A DNA stretch of 46,713 nt from Lacticaseibacillus sharpeae JCM 1186 = DSM 20505. Its GTDB lineage: Bacteria; Bacillota; Bacilli; Lactobacillales; Lactobacillaceae. Every line of letters begins with the position of its first letter. Position 1 is the first letter of the stretch. The stretch is taken from assembly GCF_001436225.1 (NCBI RefSeq), contig NZ_AYYO01000014.1:1-46713 (forward strand), written 5' to 3'. Under the pieces are notes generated by a model, which did not search any database, was not told the DNA's origin, and saw only the letters and a list, made by a program, of their open reading frames with translations. This document shows, piece after piece, positions 24,129 to 35,700 of this stretch. The position numbers and the translations under genes are program-made.

Positions 24129-24393
24129 AACAACTTCTTCCTATTATTTTTACGTCTTATTGTGTGCAGACGGCACGTTTTATGGTGGGTATTCGCCCGA
24201 CCTCACCGCGCGCATCGCTGCGCACAATGCGGGCAAGGGGGCCAAGTACACGAAGCCGCGTTTGCCCGTTAAGTTACTGTATGGTGAAGAGTTCGATAAT
24301 AAACACGACGCGTTATCGGCTGAATGGCACTTTAAACATCAACCGCGCGCGCAAAAAGAGGCATTTTTACGCGCACACGGTATTGCGTGGTAA
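24121..24393 (+). CDS. GIY-YIG domain protein, YazA/YhbQ-like
   Basis: The 90-residue protein is a single GIY-YIG nuclease-fold domain of the UPF0213/YazA type. The characteristic [16 protein letters not shown] segment replaces GIY/YIG with YV-L and YGG. A conserved Arg follows (LTARIAAHN) and the family glutamate lies in SAEWHFKHQ. Whether it cuts DNA in the cell is unsettled for this family. It overlaps trmN6 by 8 bp (shared ATGACTGA), so the two are translationally coupled. The -35 box of the rpsB promoter lies in its last codons. Confidence 0.88.
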   Translation: MTETTSSYYFYVLLCADGTFYGGYSPDLTARIAAHNAGKGAKYTKPRLPVKLLYGEEFDNKHDALSAEWHFKHQPRAQKEAFLRAHGIAW

Positions 24394-24411
24394 AAAGCAT
24401 TCATGTATAAT
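24383..24411 (+). promoter_or_regulatory. rpsB promoter
   Basis: TTGCGT (24383-24388), a 17-bp spacer and TATAAT (24406-24411). The -35 box overlaps the 3' end of the GIY-YIG gene. Confidence 0.7.
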
Positions 24412-24417
24412 GGCTGA

Positions 24418-24532
24418 GTGTGTGAAACGCACAACATACATTGGCGACGGATTGTAGAATCGGTGCTCGCGAGAGTCTTTCCGCAAGATGAAGTCGTCGA
24501 GAAGAAAAAAACCATATTATGGAGGATTTATC
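24418..24532 (+). promoter_or_regulatory. rpsB leader with hairpins, possible S2 autoregulation
   Basis: The roughly 115-nt leader holds a GTGTG..CGCAC hairpin (about 24419-24434) and a second structured block (about 24443-24520) that can pair GCGACGG-type and CGTCG-type arms, then GGAGG. Leaders upstream of rpsB that bind S2 are known in bacteria; a match to a described type was not tested. Confidence 0.4.
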
Positions 24533-25306
24533 ATGTCTGTATTGAGCATGAAACAGTTGCTTGAAGCTGGTGTCCACTTCGGTCACCAAACCCGTCGTTG
24601 GAACCCTAAGATGAAGCCATTCATCTTCACCGAACGTAACGGTATCTACATCATTGACCTTCAGAAGACCGTCAAGATGATCGACGATGCTTACAACTTC
24701 GTGAAGGATGTTGCTTCTGACAACGGTGTATTCCTGTTTGTTGGGACGAAGAAGCAGGCTCAGGACGCGATTGCTGAAGAAGCAACCCGTGCTGGCCAGT
24801 ACTTCATCAACCACCGTTGGCTCGGTGGTACCTTGACCAACTGGAACACCATCCAGACCCGGATCAAGCGTCTTAAGGACATCAAGAAGATGGCTGAAGA
24901 CGGCACGTTCGATGTACTTCCTAAGAAGGAAGTTGCTCTGCTCAAGAAGCAGCAGGAAAAGCTGACCAAGTTCCTTGGCGGTATCGAAGACATGCCTCGC
25001 ATCCCAGATGTTCTCTTCATCGTTGACCCACGTAAGGAACGGATTGCCGTTCAGGAAGCTCACAAGCTGAACATTCCTATCGTTGCGATGGTCGACACCA
25101 ACACCGACCCAGACGACATCGACGTTATCATTCCTTCTAACGACGACGCAATCCGCGCCGTTCGCCTGATCACCGCGAAGATGGCTGACGCTATCATCGA
25201 AGGCCGTCAGGGTGAAGACCAGGCTGAAGACCAGCAGGCTGCTGCTCCTAAGTCTGACTCCATGGAAGACGTCGTTGAAGCTGTTGAAGGCGACAACGCT
25301 CAGTAA
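24533..25306 (+). CDS. rpsB: 30S ribosomal protein S2
   Basis: This 257-residue protein is uS2, needed for S1-independent and S1-dependent initiation on the 30S subunit. The start [19 protein letters not shown], the [16 protein letters not shown] segment, [11 protein letters not shown] and the [12 protein letters not shown] region are all family signatures. The ATG at 24533 follows GGAGG at ideal spacing. The C-terminal extension is acidic and Gln/Ala-rich, as in other lactobacilli. A terminator separates it from tsf, so tsf expression may depend partly on read-through. Confidence 0.98.
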   Translation: MSVLSMKQLLEAGVHFGHQTRRWNPKMKPFIFTERNGIYIIDLQKTVKMIDDAYNFVKDVASDNGVFLFVGTKKQAQDAIAEEATRAGQYFINHRWLGGTLTNWNTIQTRIKRLKDIKKMAEDGTFDVLPKKEVALLKKQQEKLTKFLGGIEDMPRIPDVLFIVDPRKERIAVQEAHKLNIPIVAMVDTNTDPDDIDVIIPSNDDAIRAVRLITAKMADAIIEGRQGEDQAEDQQAAAPKSDSMEDVVEAVEGDNAQ

Positions 25307-25312
25307 TTAAAT

Positions 25313-25349
25313 AAGCTGTCTGGGCCTGGTGCTCCGGGCAGCTTTTTTA
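25313..25349 (+). terminator. rpsB terminator (possible attenuator before tsf)
   Basis: AAGCTGTC pairs with GGCAGCTT, with GGGCC/GGTGCTCC inner pairing and a T-run of seven. It lies between rpsB and tsf, which are usually co-transcribed. Confidence 0.8.
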
Positions 25350-25442
25350 TTGCACAGCTCGACTATGAACCAATTGTAATTATCGACGCTGCTGATGCAG
25401 AATCGTAAAAACATTTCGTATTAATAGGAGGATTGCCAAGTT

Positions 25443-26321
25443 ATGGCTACCATTACCGCAAAACAAGTTAAGGAACTCCGTGACAAGACCCAGGCCGGCA
25501 TGATGGACGCTAAGAAGGCGCTCGTTCAGGCTGACGGGGACATGGATAAGGCAATTGACGTTCTTCGCGAACGCGGCATCATCAAGGCTGCCAAGAAGAG
25601 CGGCAACATCGCTGCTGAAGGTCTCGCTCAGATTGCAACTGATGGCAACACTGCTGCTATCGTTGAAGTTAACGCTGAAACCGACTTTGTTGCTTCTAAC
25701 GACAAGTTCCAGAACTTCGTTAACGCTGTAGCTGCTAAGATTGCTGCTGGCAAGCCAGCCGACCTTGAAGCTGCACTTGCCCTCGACCTCGACGGCGAAA
25801 CCATCGACCAGGCTGCTAAGTCGCTCACCGCTGTTATCGGTGAAAAGATTTCTGTTCGCCGCTTTGCACTTGCAACCAAGGAAGACGATGGTGTCTTCGG
25901 TGCATACCTGCACAACGGTGGTCAGATTGCCGTTCTCGTTACGCTTAAGGGCGGCGACGAGGAAACTGCTAAGGACATTGCAATGCACATCGCTGCAATC
26001 AACCCGCAGTACCTGAACCGCGATGAAGTTCCAGCTGCTGACCTTGAACACGAAAAGGCCGTTGTTACTGCTGAAACCCTCAAGGAAGGCAAGCCAGAAA
26101 AGATCGTGCCACGCATCGTCGAAGGCCGGATCAACAAGTGGCTCTCCGAAATCTCACTGCTGGACCAGGAATTCGTTAAGGACTCCGACAAGACCGTTGG
26201 CGAATACGCTGCAAGCAAGGGCGCTACCGTTACCGGCTTCGAACGTTTCGCTGTCGGCGAAGGGATCGAAAAGAAGTCCAACGACTTTGCTAGCGAAGTT
26301 GCTGAACAGATGGGTAACTAA
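25443..26321 (+). CDS. tsf: Elongation factor Ts
   Basis: The 292-residue protein is EF-Ts, the nucleotide exchange factor that recycles EF-Tu from the GDP to the GTP form. The N-terminal UBA-like module and its [15 protein letters not shown] motif (about 12-27) are intact, and the core has the [12 protein letters not shown] segment that contacts EF-Tu. Length is typical. AGGAGG lies 9-10 bp before the ATG. It follows rpsB across a terminator and has no strong promoter of its own in the 93-bp gap, so it is probably expressed with rpsB. A terminator closes the unit. Confidence 0.98.
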   Translation: MATITAKQVKELRDKTQAGMMDAKKALVQADGDMDKAIDVLRERGIIKAAKKSGNIAAEGLAQIATDGNTAAIVEVNAETDFVASNDKFQNFVNAVAAKIAAGKPADLEAALALDLDGETIDQAAKSLTAVIGEKISVRRFALATKEDDGVFGAYLHNGGQIAVLVTLKGGDEETAKDIAMHIAAINPQYLNRDEVPAADLEHEKAVVTAETLKEGKPEKIVPRIVEGRINKWLSEISLLDQEFVKDSDKTVGEYAASKGATVTGFERFAVGEGIEKKSNDFASEVAEQMGN

Positions 26322-26337
26322 TCTAACCCGAAAAAAT

Positions 26338-26369
26338 GAGAGTGGGACGCGTTCCCGCTCTATTTTTTT
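26338..26369 (+). terminator. tsf terminator
   Basis: GAGAGTGGGA pairs with TTCCCGCTC around CGCG, with a T-run of seven. Confidence 0.85.
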
Positions 26370-26397
26370 GGCCTAGCTGTGGCGCTTATGGTAAAAT
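26368..26397 (+). promoter_or_regulatory. Candidate pyrH promoter
   Basis: TTGGCC (26368-26373), overlapping the terminator tail, is followed after 18 bp by TAAAAT (26392-26397). Confidence 0.5.
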
Positions 26398-26428
26398 AGT
26401 ACCAGCATAGAAGAGGAGTTTATTATTA

Positions 26429-27148
26429 ATGGCCAAATATAACCGAATCGTTCTGAAAGTTAGTGGGGAAGCTCTTGCCGGTGATAACGGCTTTGGGATT
26501 AACCCACCTGTAATCACAGATGTCGCAAAGGAAATCAAGGCCGTCCACGACCTTGGCATCCAGATTGCGGTCGTCTGTGGTGGGGGTAACATGTGGCGCG
26601 GCCAAACCGGTGCTGAACTGGGCATGGAACGCGCACAAGCTGACTACATGGGTATGCTGGCAACCGTGATGAACGGTCTGGCATTGCAGGATAGCCTCGA
26701 ATCCATTGGGGTGCCAACCCGGGTGCAGACATCCATCGAGATGCGCCAGATTGCTGAACCATACATTCGGCGGAAGGCTGTTCGCCACCTCGAAAAGGGT
26801 CGCGTTGTAATCTTCGCTGCCGGGACCGGTAACCCATACTTCAGTACCGACACGACTGCCGCACTGCGCGCCGCTGAAATCAACGCGGACGCAATTCTGA
26901 TGGGCAAGAACGGGGTCGACGGGGTTTACTCCGCAGACCCAGCCAAGGACGACACTGCCGTTAAGTTCGAATCGCTCAGCCACCTTGATGTCATCACCAA
27001 GGGTCTGAAGATTATGGACACCACGGCAAGTTCACTGTCCATGGATAATGACATTCCTCTGGTTGTGTTTAACCTGAACGAACCAGGTAACATCAAGCGC
27101 GTTGTGCTCGGCGAACAGGTCGGCACAACGATTGAAGGGAGAAATTAA
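26429..27148 (+). CDS. pyrH: UMP kinase
   Basis: This 239-residue enzyme phosphorylates UMP to UDP in pyrimidine nucleotide synthesis. It is the bacterial hexameric type of the amino-acid kinase fold. The N-terminal KVSGEALAG phosphate loop (about 8-16), the [11 protein letters not shown] glycine-rich loop and the [17 protein letters not shown] segment are intact, as is the [12 protein letters not shown] nucleotide-binding region. AGGAG precedes the ATG. frr starts 2 bp after its stop, forming the conserved pyrH-frr pair. Confidence 0.98.
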   Translation: MAKYNRIVLKVSGEALAGDNGFGINPPVITDVAKEIKAVHDLGIQIAVVCGGGNMWRGQTGAELGMERAQADYMGMLATVMNGLALQDSLESIGVPTRVQTSIEMRQIAEPYIRRKAVRHLEKGRVVIFAAGTGNPYFSTDTTAALRAAEINADAILMGKNGVDGVYSADPAKDDTAVKFESLSHLDVITKGLKIMDTTASSLSMDNDIPLVVFNLNEPGNIKRVVLGEQVGTTIEGRN

Positions 27149-27150
27149 TC

Positions 27151-27708
27151 ATGGCTAACGTTGCTATCGAACACGCACAAGACACGATGAAGAAGACCGA
27201 GGCTGCGCTTGAACGCAACCTCGCCACGATTCGTGCTGGCCGTGCCAACGCCGGTCTGCTCTCGCACATCAGCGTTGAATATTATGGGGCCCCAACGCCA
27301 TTGCCACAGATGGCCGCAATCACGATTCCCGAACCACGTGTATTGCAGGTGAACCCATACGATAAGTCATCACTCAAGGACATCGAAAACGCCCTGCTCG
27401 TTTCTGACTTGGGGATTAACCCAATGAACGACGGGACCGTTATTCGCCTCGTTGTGCCCCAGCTGACGACCGAATCGCGGCGCGACTTGACCAAGCAAGT
27501 GGGCAAGCACGCCGAAGAAGCCAAGATTGCCGTCCGCAACATTCGTCGCGACGCAATCGATGACATCAAGAAGCAGCAAAAGGCCGGCGACATCAATGAA
27601 GACGACCAGCACCGCCTCGAAAAAGAAGCACAGAAGGTCACAGATGCTGCCACCAAGCGCATCGACGAAATTGCCGCCGCTAAGGAAAAGGACATCATGG
27701 AAGGCTAA
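27151..27708 (+). CDS. frr: Ribosome recycling factor
   Basis: The 185-residue protein is RRF, which with EF-G splits the post-termination ribosome. It has the family length and its helical-bundle/beta-sandwich layout. GRANAGLL and [14 protein letters not shown] lie in the N-terminal half, [13 protein letters not shown]-like sequence in the C-terminal helix. It starts 2 bp after pyrH and has an AGGGAG-type site inside the pyrH end, so it is co-translated. A long hairpin terminator follows within 90 bp. Confidence 0.98.
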   Translation: MANVAIEHAQDTMKKTEAALERNLATIRAGRANAGLLSHISVEYYGAPTPLPQMAAITIPEPRVLQVNPYDKSSLKDIENALLVSDLGINPMNDGTVIRLVVPQLTTESRRDLTKQVGKHAEEAKIAVRNIRRDAIDDIKKQQKAGDINEDDQHRLEKEAQKVTDAATKRIDEIAAAKEKDIMEG

Positions 27709-27750
27709 CTGCCGACCATTTCCGCAGGCACGCGCAAACACAAGCTCACG

Positions 27751-27798
27751 GGAAGGACTATGGACACCAAGGTGCTCTATGGTCCTTTCGTTGTTTTA
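27751..27798 (+). terminator. pyrH-frr terminator
   Basis: A long imperfect stem pairs GGAAGGACTATGGACACC with GGTGCTCTATGGTCCTTTC, followed by GTTGTTTT. It spans the gap where uppS transcription should start afresh. Confidence 0.7.
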
Positions 27799-27982
27799 AG
27801 ATTAGTTTACAGCCGGCATTTGCACGCGACACGGCGCGGTCTGCCCTTTCATGCAGGCCGGAATTCTGCTAAACTGCTAAGAGAATACTGCGTCGAGTTG
27901 GCCGTGAATTATGCGGTTGCACCCGCGAATGTGCGCGTGCAGATTGCGATGGCAAACTCGACTAGCGAGAGGTGGACAGCTT

Positions 27983-28732
27983 TTGAGCACGGGAAATTTA
28001 CTTGCGGGCCAAATACCTGCAGAACGTGTCCCCCGGCACGTAGCCATTATCATGGACGGTAATGGTCGGTGGGCGAAGAAGAGATTCCTTCCCCGGATTG
28101 CGGGGCACAAGCAGGGCATGGACACGGTACGCACCGTGACGCGCGCCGCCAGTGACATGGGCATCAAGGTGCTGACGCTATACGCATTTTCCACGGAGAA
28201 TTGGGGCCGGCCGCAGCAGGAGGTTTCGTACCTGATGAGCCTGCCGGTGACCTTCTTCAACAAGTTCGTGCCGGAACTCATCGAACAGAACGTTCGGGTC
28301 ATGGTCATGGGTGACATTACCAAGCTGCCAGATTCAACCCGGCAGGCAACGGAGAAGGCGATTGCCGATACCGCCCAGAATACGGGCATGGTACTGAACT
28401 TCGCGCTCAATTATGGTGGGCGGGACGAAATCGTCCGGGGAGTGCGCGACATTGCGCGCCAAGTTGCCGCCGGTGATCTGGATCCCGACACGATTGATGA
28501 CGCAACCGTAGCGCAGTCCTTGATGACCGCGCCCCTGGGGGATTTGGCCGATCCCGATTTATTGATTCGGACCAGCGGCGAGGAGCGGATTTCGAACTTC
28601 CTGCTGTGGCAGATTGCCTATTCCGAAATGGTCTTCACCGACAAGCTGTGGCCGGACTTCGACGGCGACGCATTGCTTGATGCCGTCAAGCAGTACGCGG
28701 CCCGCGATCGCCGGTTCGGTAAGGTTAAATAA
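27983..28732 (+). CDS. uppS: Undecaprenyl pyrophosphate synthase (isoprenyl transferase)
   Basis: This 249-residue cis-prenyltransferase makes C55 undecaprenyl diphosphate, the lipid carrier for peptidoglycan and wall polymers. The substrate site IIMDGNGRWAKKR (about 22-34), the HKQGMDTVR region and the C-terminal RTSGEERISNFLLWQ motif are intact. The start is a TTG at 27983, chosen because GAGAGGTGG lies at the right distance; further upstream in-frame codons have no ribosome binding site and give unlike sequence. It begins the uppS-cdsA-rseP-proS run. The 270-bp gap before it holds the frr terminator and no gene. Confidence 0.96.
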   Translation: MSTGNLLAGQIPAERVPRHVAIIMDGNGRWAKKRFLPRIAGHKQGMDTVRTVTRAASDMGIKVLTLYAFSTENWGRPQQEVSYLMSLPVTFFNKFVPELIEQNVRVMVMGDITKLPDSTRQATEKAIADTAQNTGMVLNFALNYGGRDEIVRGVRDIARQVAAGDLDPDTIDDATVAQSLMTAPLGDLADPDLLIRTSGEERISNFLLWQIAYSEMVFTDKLWPDFDGDALLDAVKQYAARDRRFGKVK

Positions 28733-28788
28733 ATAGGTGCGCCAACTGGGCTTTTTGCCGACGCATTGCTTAAAGGAGAACTAATTTT

Positions 28789-29577
28789 ATGAAACAACGT
28801 GTTATCACCGCAGTGGTTGCGCTGATTATCTTCATTCCCATTCTGATTGCTGGAGGCATCTGGATTGATGTTGCCGCCGCCGTCCTGGGATTAGTTGCGA
28901 TGAGTGAAATCTTCATCATGCGCAAGAAGATTATCGTGTCCCTCGAGGCTCTGGTTGCCGGACTGGGCGTGCTCGCCATGATCCTGCCCGACGCCTTCTT
29001 CAACTGGATGCCGAAGAACTTCGGCCGCATCGACTTGCTGGGGATTATCATTGCGCTGCTCCTGCTGCTGACAGTCACGAGCAAGAACAAGACCACGTTC
29101 GATGACATCGGGGTCACCGCGCTGTCCATCATTTACATCGGGACCGGGTTCCACTACCTGGCAGCGGTGCGCAACTCGAAGGGCCTCGTCCTGTTGATGT
29201 TCGCGCTGCTCATCGTGTGGTTGACAGACTCCGGGGCCTACATCTTCGGCCGGGCGTTCGGTAAGCACAAGCTCTGGCCCGCAATCAGTCCCAACAAGAC
29301 ATGGGAAGGTTCCATCGGTGGGGTCGTAGTTGCGCTAATTTTTGCCGCAATCTACACCTACTTCTTCCCCCTGGGGCACAAGCTCATCACCGTCCTGGCA
29401 GTTGCCCTGTTCATGTCCATCTGGGGCCAGCTCGGGGACCTCGTCGAATCTGCGCTCAAGCGGTACTACGGCGTCAAGGACTCTGGTAAAATCCTGCCGG
29501 GTCACGGGGGGATTCTTGACCGCTTCGACAGTTTACTGTTCGTTTTGCCACTCCTGCACTGGCTCGGTTTGGTCTAG
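28789..29577 (+). CDS. cdsA: Phosphatidate cytidylyltransferase
   Basis: The 262-residue integral membrane enzyme makes CDP-diacylglycerol from phosphatidic acid and CTP, the branch point for anionic phospholipids. About eight membrane helices are visible. The C-terminal family signature is intact (SALKRYYGVKDSGKI followed by GHGGILDR, about residues 219-242). AAGGAGAA precedes the ATG. It is 56 bp after uppS and 24 bp before rseP, consistent with one transcript. Confidence 0.97.
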   Translation: MKQRVITAVVALIIFIPILIAGGIWIDVAAAVLGLVAMSEIFIMRKKIIVSLEALVAGLGVLAMILPDAFFNWMPKNFGRIDLLGIIIALLLLLTVTSKNKTTFDDIGVTALSIIYIGTGFHYLAAVRNSKGLVLLMFALLIVWLTDSGAYIFGRAFGKHKLWPAISPNKTWEGSIGGVVVALIFAAIYTYFFPLGHKLITVLAVALFMSIWGQLGDLVESALKRYYGVKDSGKILPGHGGILDRFDSLLFVLPLLHWLGLV

Positions 29578-29601
29578 TTACGGATTGACTGGAGGTAGCA
29601 A

Positions 29602-30837
29602 ATGACCACAATCATTTGGTTTATCATCATCTTCGGGACGATTGTCATCGTTCACGAATTCGGCCACTATTTCTTCGCCAAGCGCGCGGGCATCCGCGTG
29701 CGTGAATTTTCGATTGGCATGGGCCCCAAGCTATTTGGCACGCGCAAAAACGGGACGGCCTACACGCTGCGGGCACTGCCTCTGGGTGGTTACGTCCGCA
29801 TGGCCGGTTGGCAGGACGAAGACAGCACGATTCAGCCCGGCGCACAAGTCAGTCTGATTACGAACGCGGACGGCCTCGTTGAACGCATCAACACGAGCGA
29901 CAAACTCATGCTGGAAGGCGGAATCCCCGTGCAGGTGAGTGGCAGTGACTTAATCAAGAAGCTGATTATTACCGGGTACGTGAACGGTGATGAAAGTGAA
30001 GAGGTCACCTACCATGTCGACCACGATGCCACCATCATCGAAAGTGACGGGACGGAAATCGAAATCGCCCCAGAAGACGTGCAGTTCCAGAGTGTCTCCA
30101 TTTGGCGCCGGATGCTCGTCAACTTCGCGGGGCCGATGAACAACTTCCTGCTGGCAATCGTTGCGTTCTTTGCGTTGGCGCTGGCCATGGGCACGCCATC
30201 AACCAGTAACCAAATTGGCAGCGTGCAGACCGGTTCACCCGCAGCGGCAGCCGGCATTCGGGCCAACGACCACATCGTCGCGGTGAATGGCACCGCGACG
30301 GCCACGTTTGCGGACCTGCAGACGCAGATTGGCAAGCACAAGAACAGCACCATGACGGTGAAGGTGGATCGCAGCGGCAAGACCAAGACGCTGCGGGTCA
30401 CACCACAGTCGGGCATGATTGGCATCACCAGCGCCACCAGCCACGGTCTTCTGAACGCGGTGAAGTATGGGTTCACTGAACCGTGGTCGATTGCCGTCCA
30501 GATTTTTGACGCGCTCAAGTCGCTCTTCACCGGCGGCTTCTCGCTGAACAAGTTGGCTGGACCAGTCGGGATTTACAAGATGACCAGTCAGGCGGCCCAG
30601 GGCGGTCTGTACAACATCATCTGGTTCCTGGCGTCCTTGTCCCTGAACTTAGGGATTATGAACCTGCTGCCCATCCCAATGCTGGATGGGGGCAAGCTCG
30701 TGCTCAACATCTTGGAATTGATTCGCCGCAAGCCACTGCCAGCCGAGAAGGAAGGCATGGTCACACTTGTTGGGGCGGCACTCGTATTTGCCTTGATGAT
30801 TGCGGTCACGATTAACGATATTTTGCGTATTTTCTAA
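29602..30837 (+). CDS. rseP: Site-2 intramembrane zinc metalloprotease (RseP/RasP/Eep type)
   Basis: This 411-residue membrane protease cleaves transmembrane segments of substrates such as anti-sigma factors and signal peptides. The zinc site HEFGH (18-22) lies in the first helix, and the third ligand region NLLPIPMLDGG lies in the C-terminal membrane part (about 353-363). A PDZ domain sits in between (about 200-270, SVQTGSPAAAAGIRANDHI). Length is typical of Firmicutes. GGAGG precedes the ATG. In lactic acid bacteria and enterococci Eep also matures peptide pheromones. Confidence 0.96.
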   Translation: MTTIIWFIIIFGTIVIVHEFGHYFFAKRAGIRVREFSIGMGPKLFGTRKNGTAYTLRALPLGGYVRMAGWQDEDSTIQPGAQVSLITNADGLVERINTSDKLMLEGGIPVQVSGSDLIKKLIITGYVNGDESEEVTYHVDHDATIIESDGTEIEIAPEDVQFQSVSIWRRMLVNFAGPMNNFLLAIVAFFALALAMGTPSTSNQIGSVQTGSPAAAAGIRANDHIVAVNGTATATFADLQTQIGKHKNSTMTVKVDRSGKTKTLRVTPQSGMIGITSATSHGLLNAVKYGFTEPWSIAVQIFDALKSLFTGGFSLNKLAGPVGIYKMTSQAAQGGLYNIIWFLASLSLNLGIMNLLPIPMLDGGKLVLNILELIRRKPLPAEKEGMVTLVGAALVFALMIAVTINDILRIF

Positions 30838-30908
30838 ATATAGAATATCCTTAACCACGAAGTACCAGCGGGCATCATGCGTACGCGCACCCGCAAACGT
30901 TAGATTAA

Positions 30909-32639
<1,731 letters not shown>

Positions 32640-32653
32640 ACACGCGCAAAACA

Positions 32654-32697
32654 TGGCGGGGCGGGGACTTTAGTTCCGGTCCCGTTACGTTTTTGGC
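32654..32697 (+). terminator. Possible proS terminator
   Basis: CGGGGCGGGGAC can pair with GTTCCGGTCCCG around TTTA, with TTTTT shortly after. The stem is imperfect and interrupted. Confidence 0.5.
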
Positions 32698-32724
32698 TTA
32701 GTTTTACGGAGAGGGGATTATTCT

Positions 32725-35700
32725 TTGTTATCAAAACGCGATATGTTCGTCAAGCTGCTTGAACAAATCCAGCTTGATCCCAGCATCAGCAACGCCCCCG
32801 CATTCAAAACCGCAACCGTTGAGCAAGTAACCGTCCACGCGCAATCCCGCGTTTACGAGTTCACGCTCGGGATGGATGAGGTGCTGCCGTTCGCCATTTT
32901 CCACCAATTCAAGAGTTCATTGGATGCGGCGTTCACGCAAATCGCTAAAACTACAGTCCACATCACGGTTGCTGACCCCAAGTTTGACGTCGGCATGATT
33001 CGGGGCTACTGGAACTTCATCGTTGAAAACGGGCTGACGGGTTCCGCGATTGCCGCCCAGCAGTGTGAGAAGATGGAACCAGAACTACGTAACCACACGC
33101 TGATTTTGCCCGTTGAGAACCAGCCGATGCTGGAATACTTCCGCGACAACGTGACGGGCGCGCTGGAAAATGCGTACCATGATCTCGGATTCGCCGGTCT
33201 CACCATCAAGCCAGAGGTGGACACGGCTGCGGAACAGGCGAACCTGGCTGAGTTTCAGAGCAAGCGCGCGGAACAGACTGCGGCGCTGGCCGAAAAAGCC
33301 GCCAGTGTCATTCAGCAGGCCGCCGCGGACCACAAGAAGGCCGTTGAGAACCCCGCCATCATGCTGGGGCGGCCAATCAAGGACAGCGATGAAATCCTGC
33401 AGATGGTCACCATTAACCAGGAAGAACGCAACGTCACCATCGAAGGGTACGTGTTCGACGTTGAAGTCCGGGAACTGCGGAGCAAACGCAAGCTGCTGAT
33501 GGTCAAAATTACCGACTATTCTGGCAGTTTTCTGGTCAAGAAGTTCAGTAACGACAAGAACGACGAGGCCGTATTTGACGGGATCAAGAAGGGCATGTGG
33601 CTGCGGGTGCGCGGGTCCGTGCAGGAAGACAGCTATTCCCGCGAACTGACCGTGAACGCCCGGGATTTGATGCAGGTTAGTCACGCTGAACGCCAAGACA
33701 CGGCGCCAGACGGGGATAAACGCATCGAATTGCACTTGCACACGAACATGAGCCAGATGGATGCGATGAACTCCATCAGCGATTATGTCGGCCGCGCCGC
33801 CAAGTGGGGACACGAAGCAATTGCGGTGACCGACCACGCTGGGCTGCAAGCCTATCCTGAAGCACACACGGCGGCCAAGAAAGCCGGCATGAAGATGCTC
33901 TACGGGGTTGAAATCAACCTGGTGGACGACGGTACGCCGGTGGCATACCGCAACGACGAACCGCTTGTGCTGGCCGACCAGACCTACGTCGTCTTTGACG
34001 TGGAAACCACTGGGCTGTCTGCGGTTTACGACAAGGTGATTGAACTGGCCGCCGTCAAGATGAAGGACGGTGCGGTCATTGATTCCTTCGAAGAAATGAT
34101 CAACCCCGGATTTGCGCTGTCAGACTTCACGATTAACCTCACCCACATCACCAACGACATGGTGCGTAAGGGTGGCACTGAAGAAGCCGTCATGAAGAAG
34201 TTCGCGGCCTTCACCGAGAACACGGTGATGGTCGGGCACAACGTTACCTTTGACGTTGGGTTCCTGAATGCCGCATACCGGCGACTGAACATGTCGGACA
34301 TTGCGCAACCCGTGATTGACACGCTGGAATTGTCCCGGACGTTGCACCCAGAAAGCAAGAACCACAAACTTGATACCTTGACCAAGCGCTACAACATCGT
34401 GCTGGAAAACCACCACCGGGCCAACGCCGATGCGGAGGCGACCGGTTACCTGATGTACGCGCTGTTCAAGGAAGCGGGCGCCATGTTCGGTTGGGACAAG
34501 TTGAACCAGCTGAACACGCGCGTTGGTGAAGGGGATGCCTACAAGCAGGCGCGGCCACACCACGCCATTGTCATCGCTAAGACACAGGCGGGCCTCAAGA
34601 ACCTGTTCAAGCTTGCATCCGAATCGATGGTGAAGTACTACTACCGCGTGCCCCGTGTGCCCCGGAGTCGGCTCGTGCACTACCGCGAGGGCTTGATTGT
34701 GGGTTCCGCTTGTTCTAGCGGTGAAGTCTTCACCGCACTGATGCAAAAAGGGGTCGATGAGGCGCGGCAACTCGCCAAGTTTTACGATTACCTTGAAGTC
34801 CAGCCGTTGCCGAACTACCGGCCCCTGCTGGATGGTGGGGTGCTGTCTGGTCCTGCCCACGTTAAGGACGTCATTAGTAAGATGATTCAAATCGGGGCCG
34901 ACCTCGATAAGCCGGTCGTCGCAACTGGCGATGCGCACTACCTAGATGACCACGACGCCATTTACCGCCACATCCTGATTAACAGCCAGGGTGGGGCAAA
35001 CCCACTGAACCGGCACCCGCTGCCCGACGTGCCATTCCGCACGACCAACGAGATGCTGGACGAATTCAACTGGCTCGGTGCCGATGTGGCCCACCAGATT
35101 GTCGTCACCAACACGCACACGGTGGCTGACTGGGTCGATGGTGACATCACCCCAGTTAAGGACAAGCTGTACACGCCAAAGATTCCCGGGGTTAACGAGA
35201 ACTTTGAGCGCGACGTTATGCGCACCGCCCACGCCTGGTACGGCGAGCAATTGCCCGAACTGGTTGACGCGCGGATTAAGAAGGAACTCAAGAGTATCAT
35301 CGGTAACGGGTTCGCGGTGATTTATAACATTGCCCAGCAGCTCGTACTTAAGTCCAACAAGGACGGATACTTGGTTGGTTCTCGTGGTTCCGTTGGTTCC
35401 AGTTTGGCGGCCACGCTGTCAGGAATTACGGAAGTTAACCCTTTGCCACCACATTATCGTTGCCCGAACTGTCAGTACAGTGAGTTCTACACCAAGGGTG
35501 AATACGGCTCCGGTTTTGACTTGCCGGATAAGGATTGCCCGAAGTGTGGTACCGAGCTGATCAAAGATGGCCACGACATTCCGTTTGAAACCTTCCTCGG
35601 CTTCCACGGGGACAAGGTGCCTGATATTGACTTGAACTTCTCCGGTGACTACCAGCCAGTGGCGCACAACTACATCAAGATCCTGTTCGGGGAGAACAAC

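Noticed and set aside
24121-24393. GIY-YIG protein as a homing endonuclease or part of a mobile element
   Set aside because: It is a short stand-alone UPF0213-type domain overlapping trmN6, a conserved chromosomal pair in Firmicutes.
34120-34938. Long minus-strand frames opposite polC, infB and other core genes
   Set aside because: They lack ribosome binding sites and recognisable domains and arise from the codon bias of GC-rich genes on the other strand.
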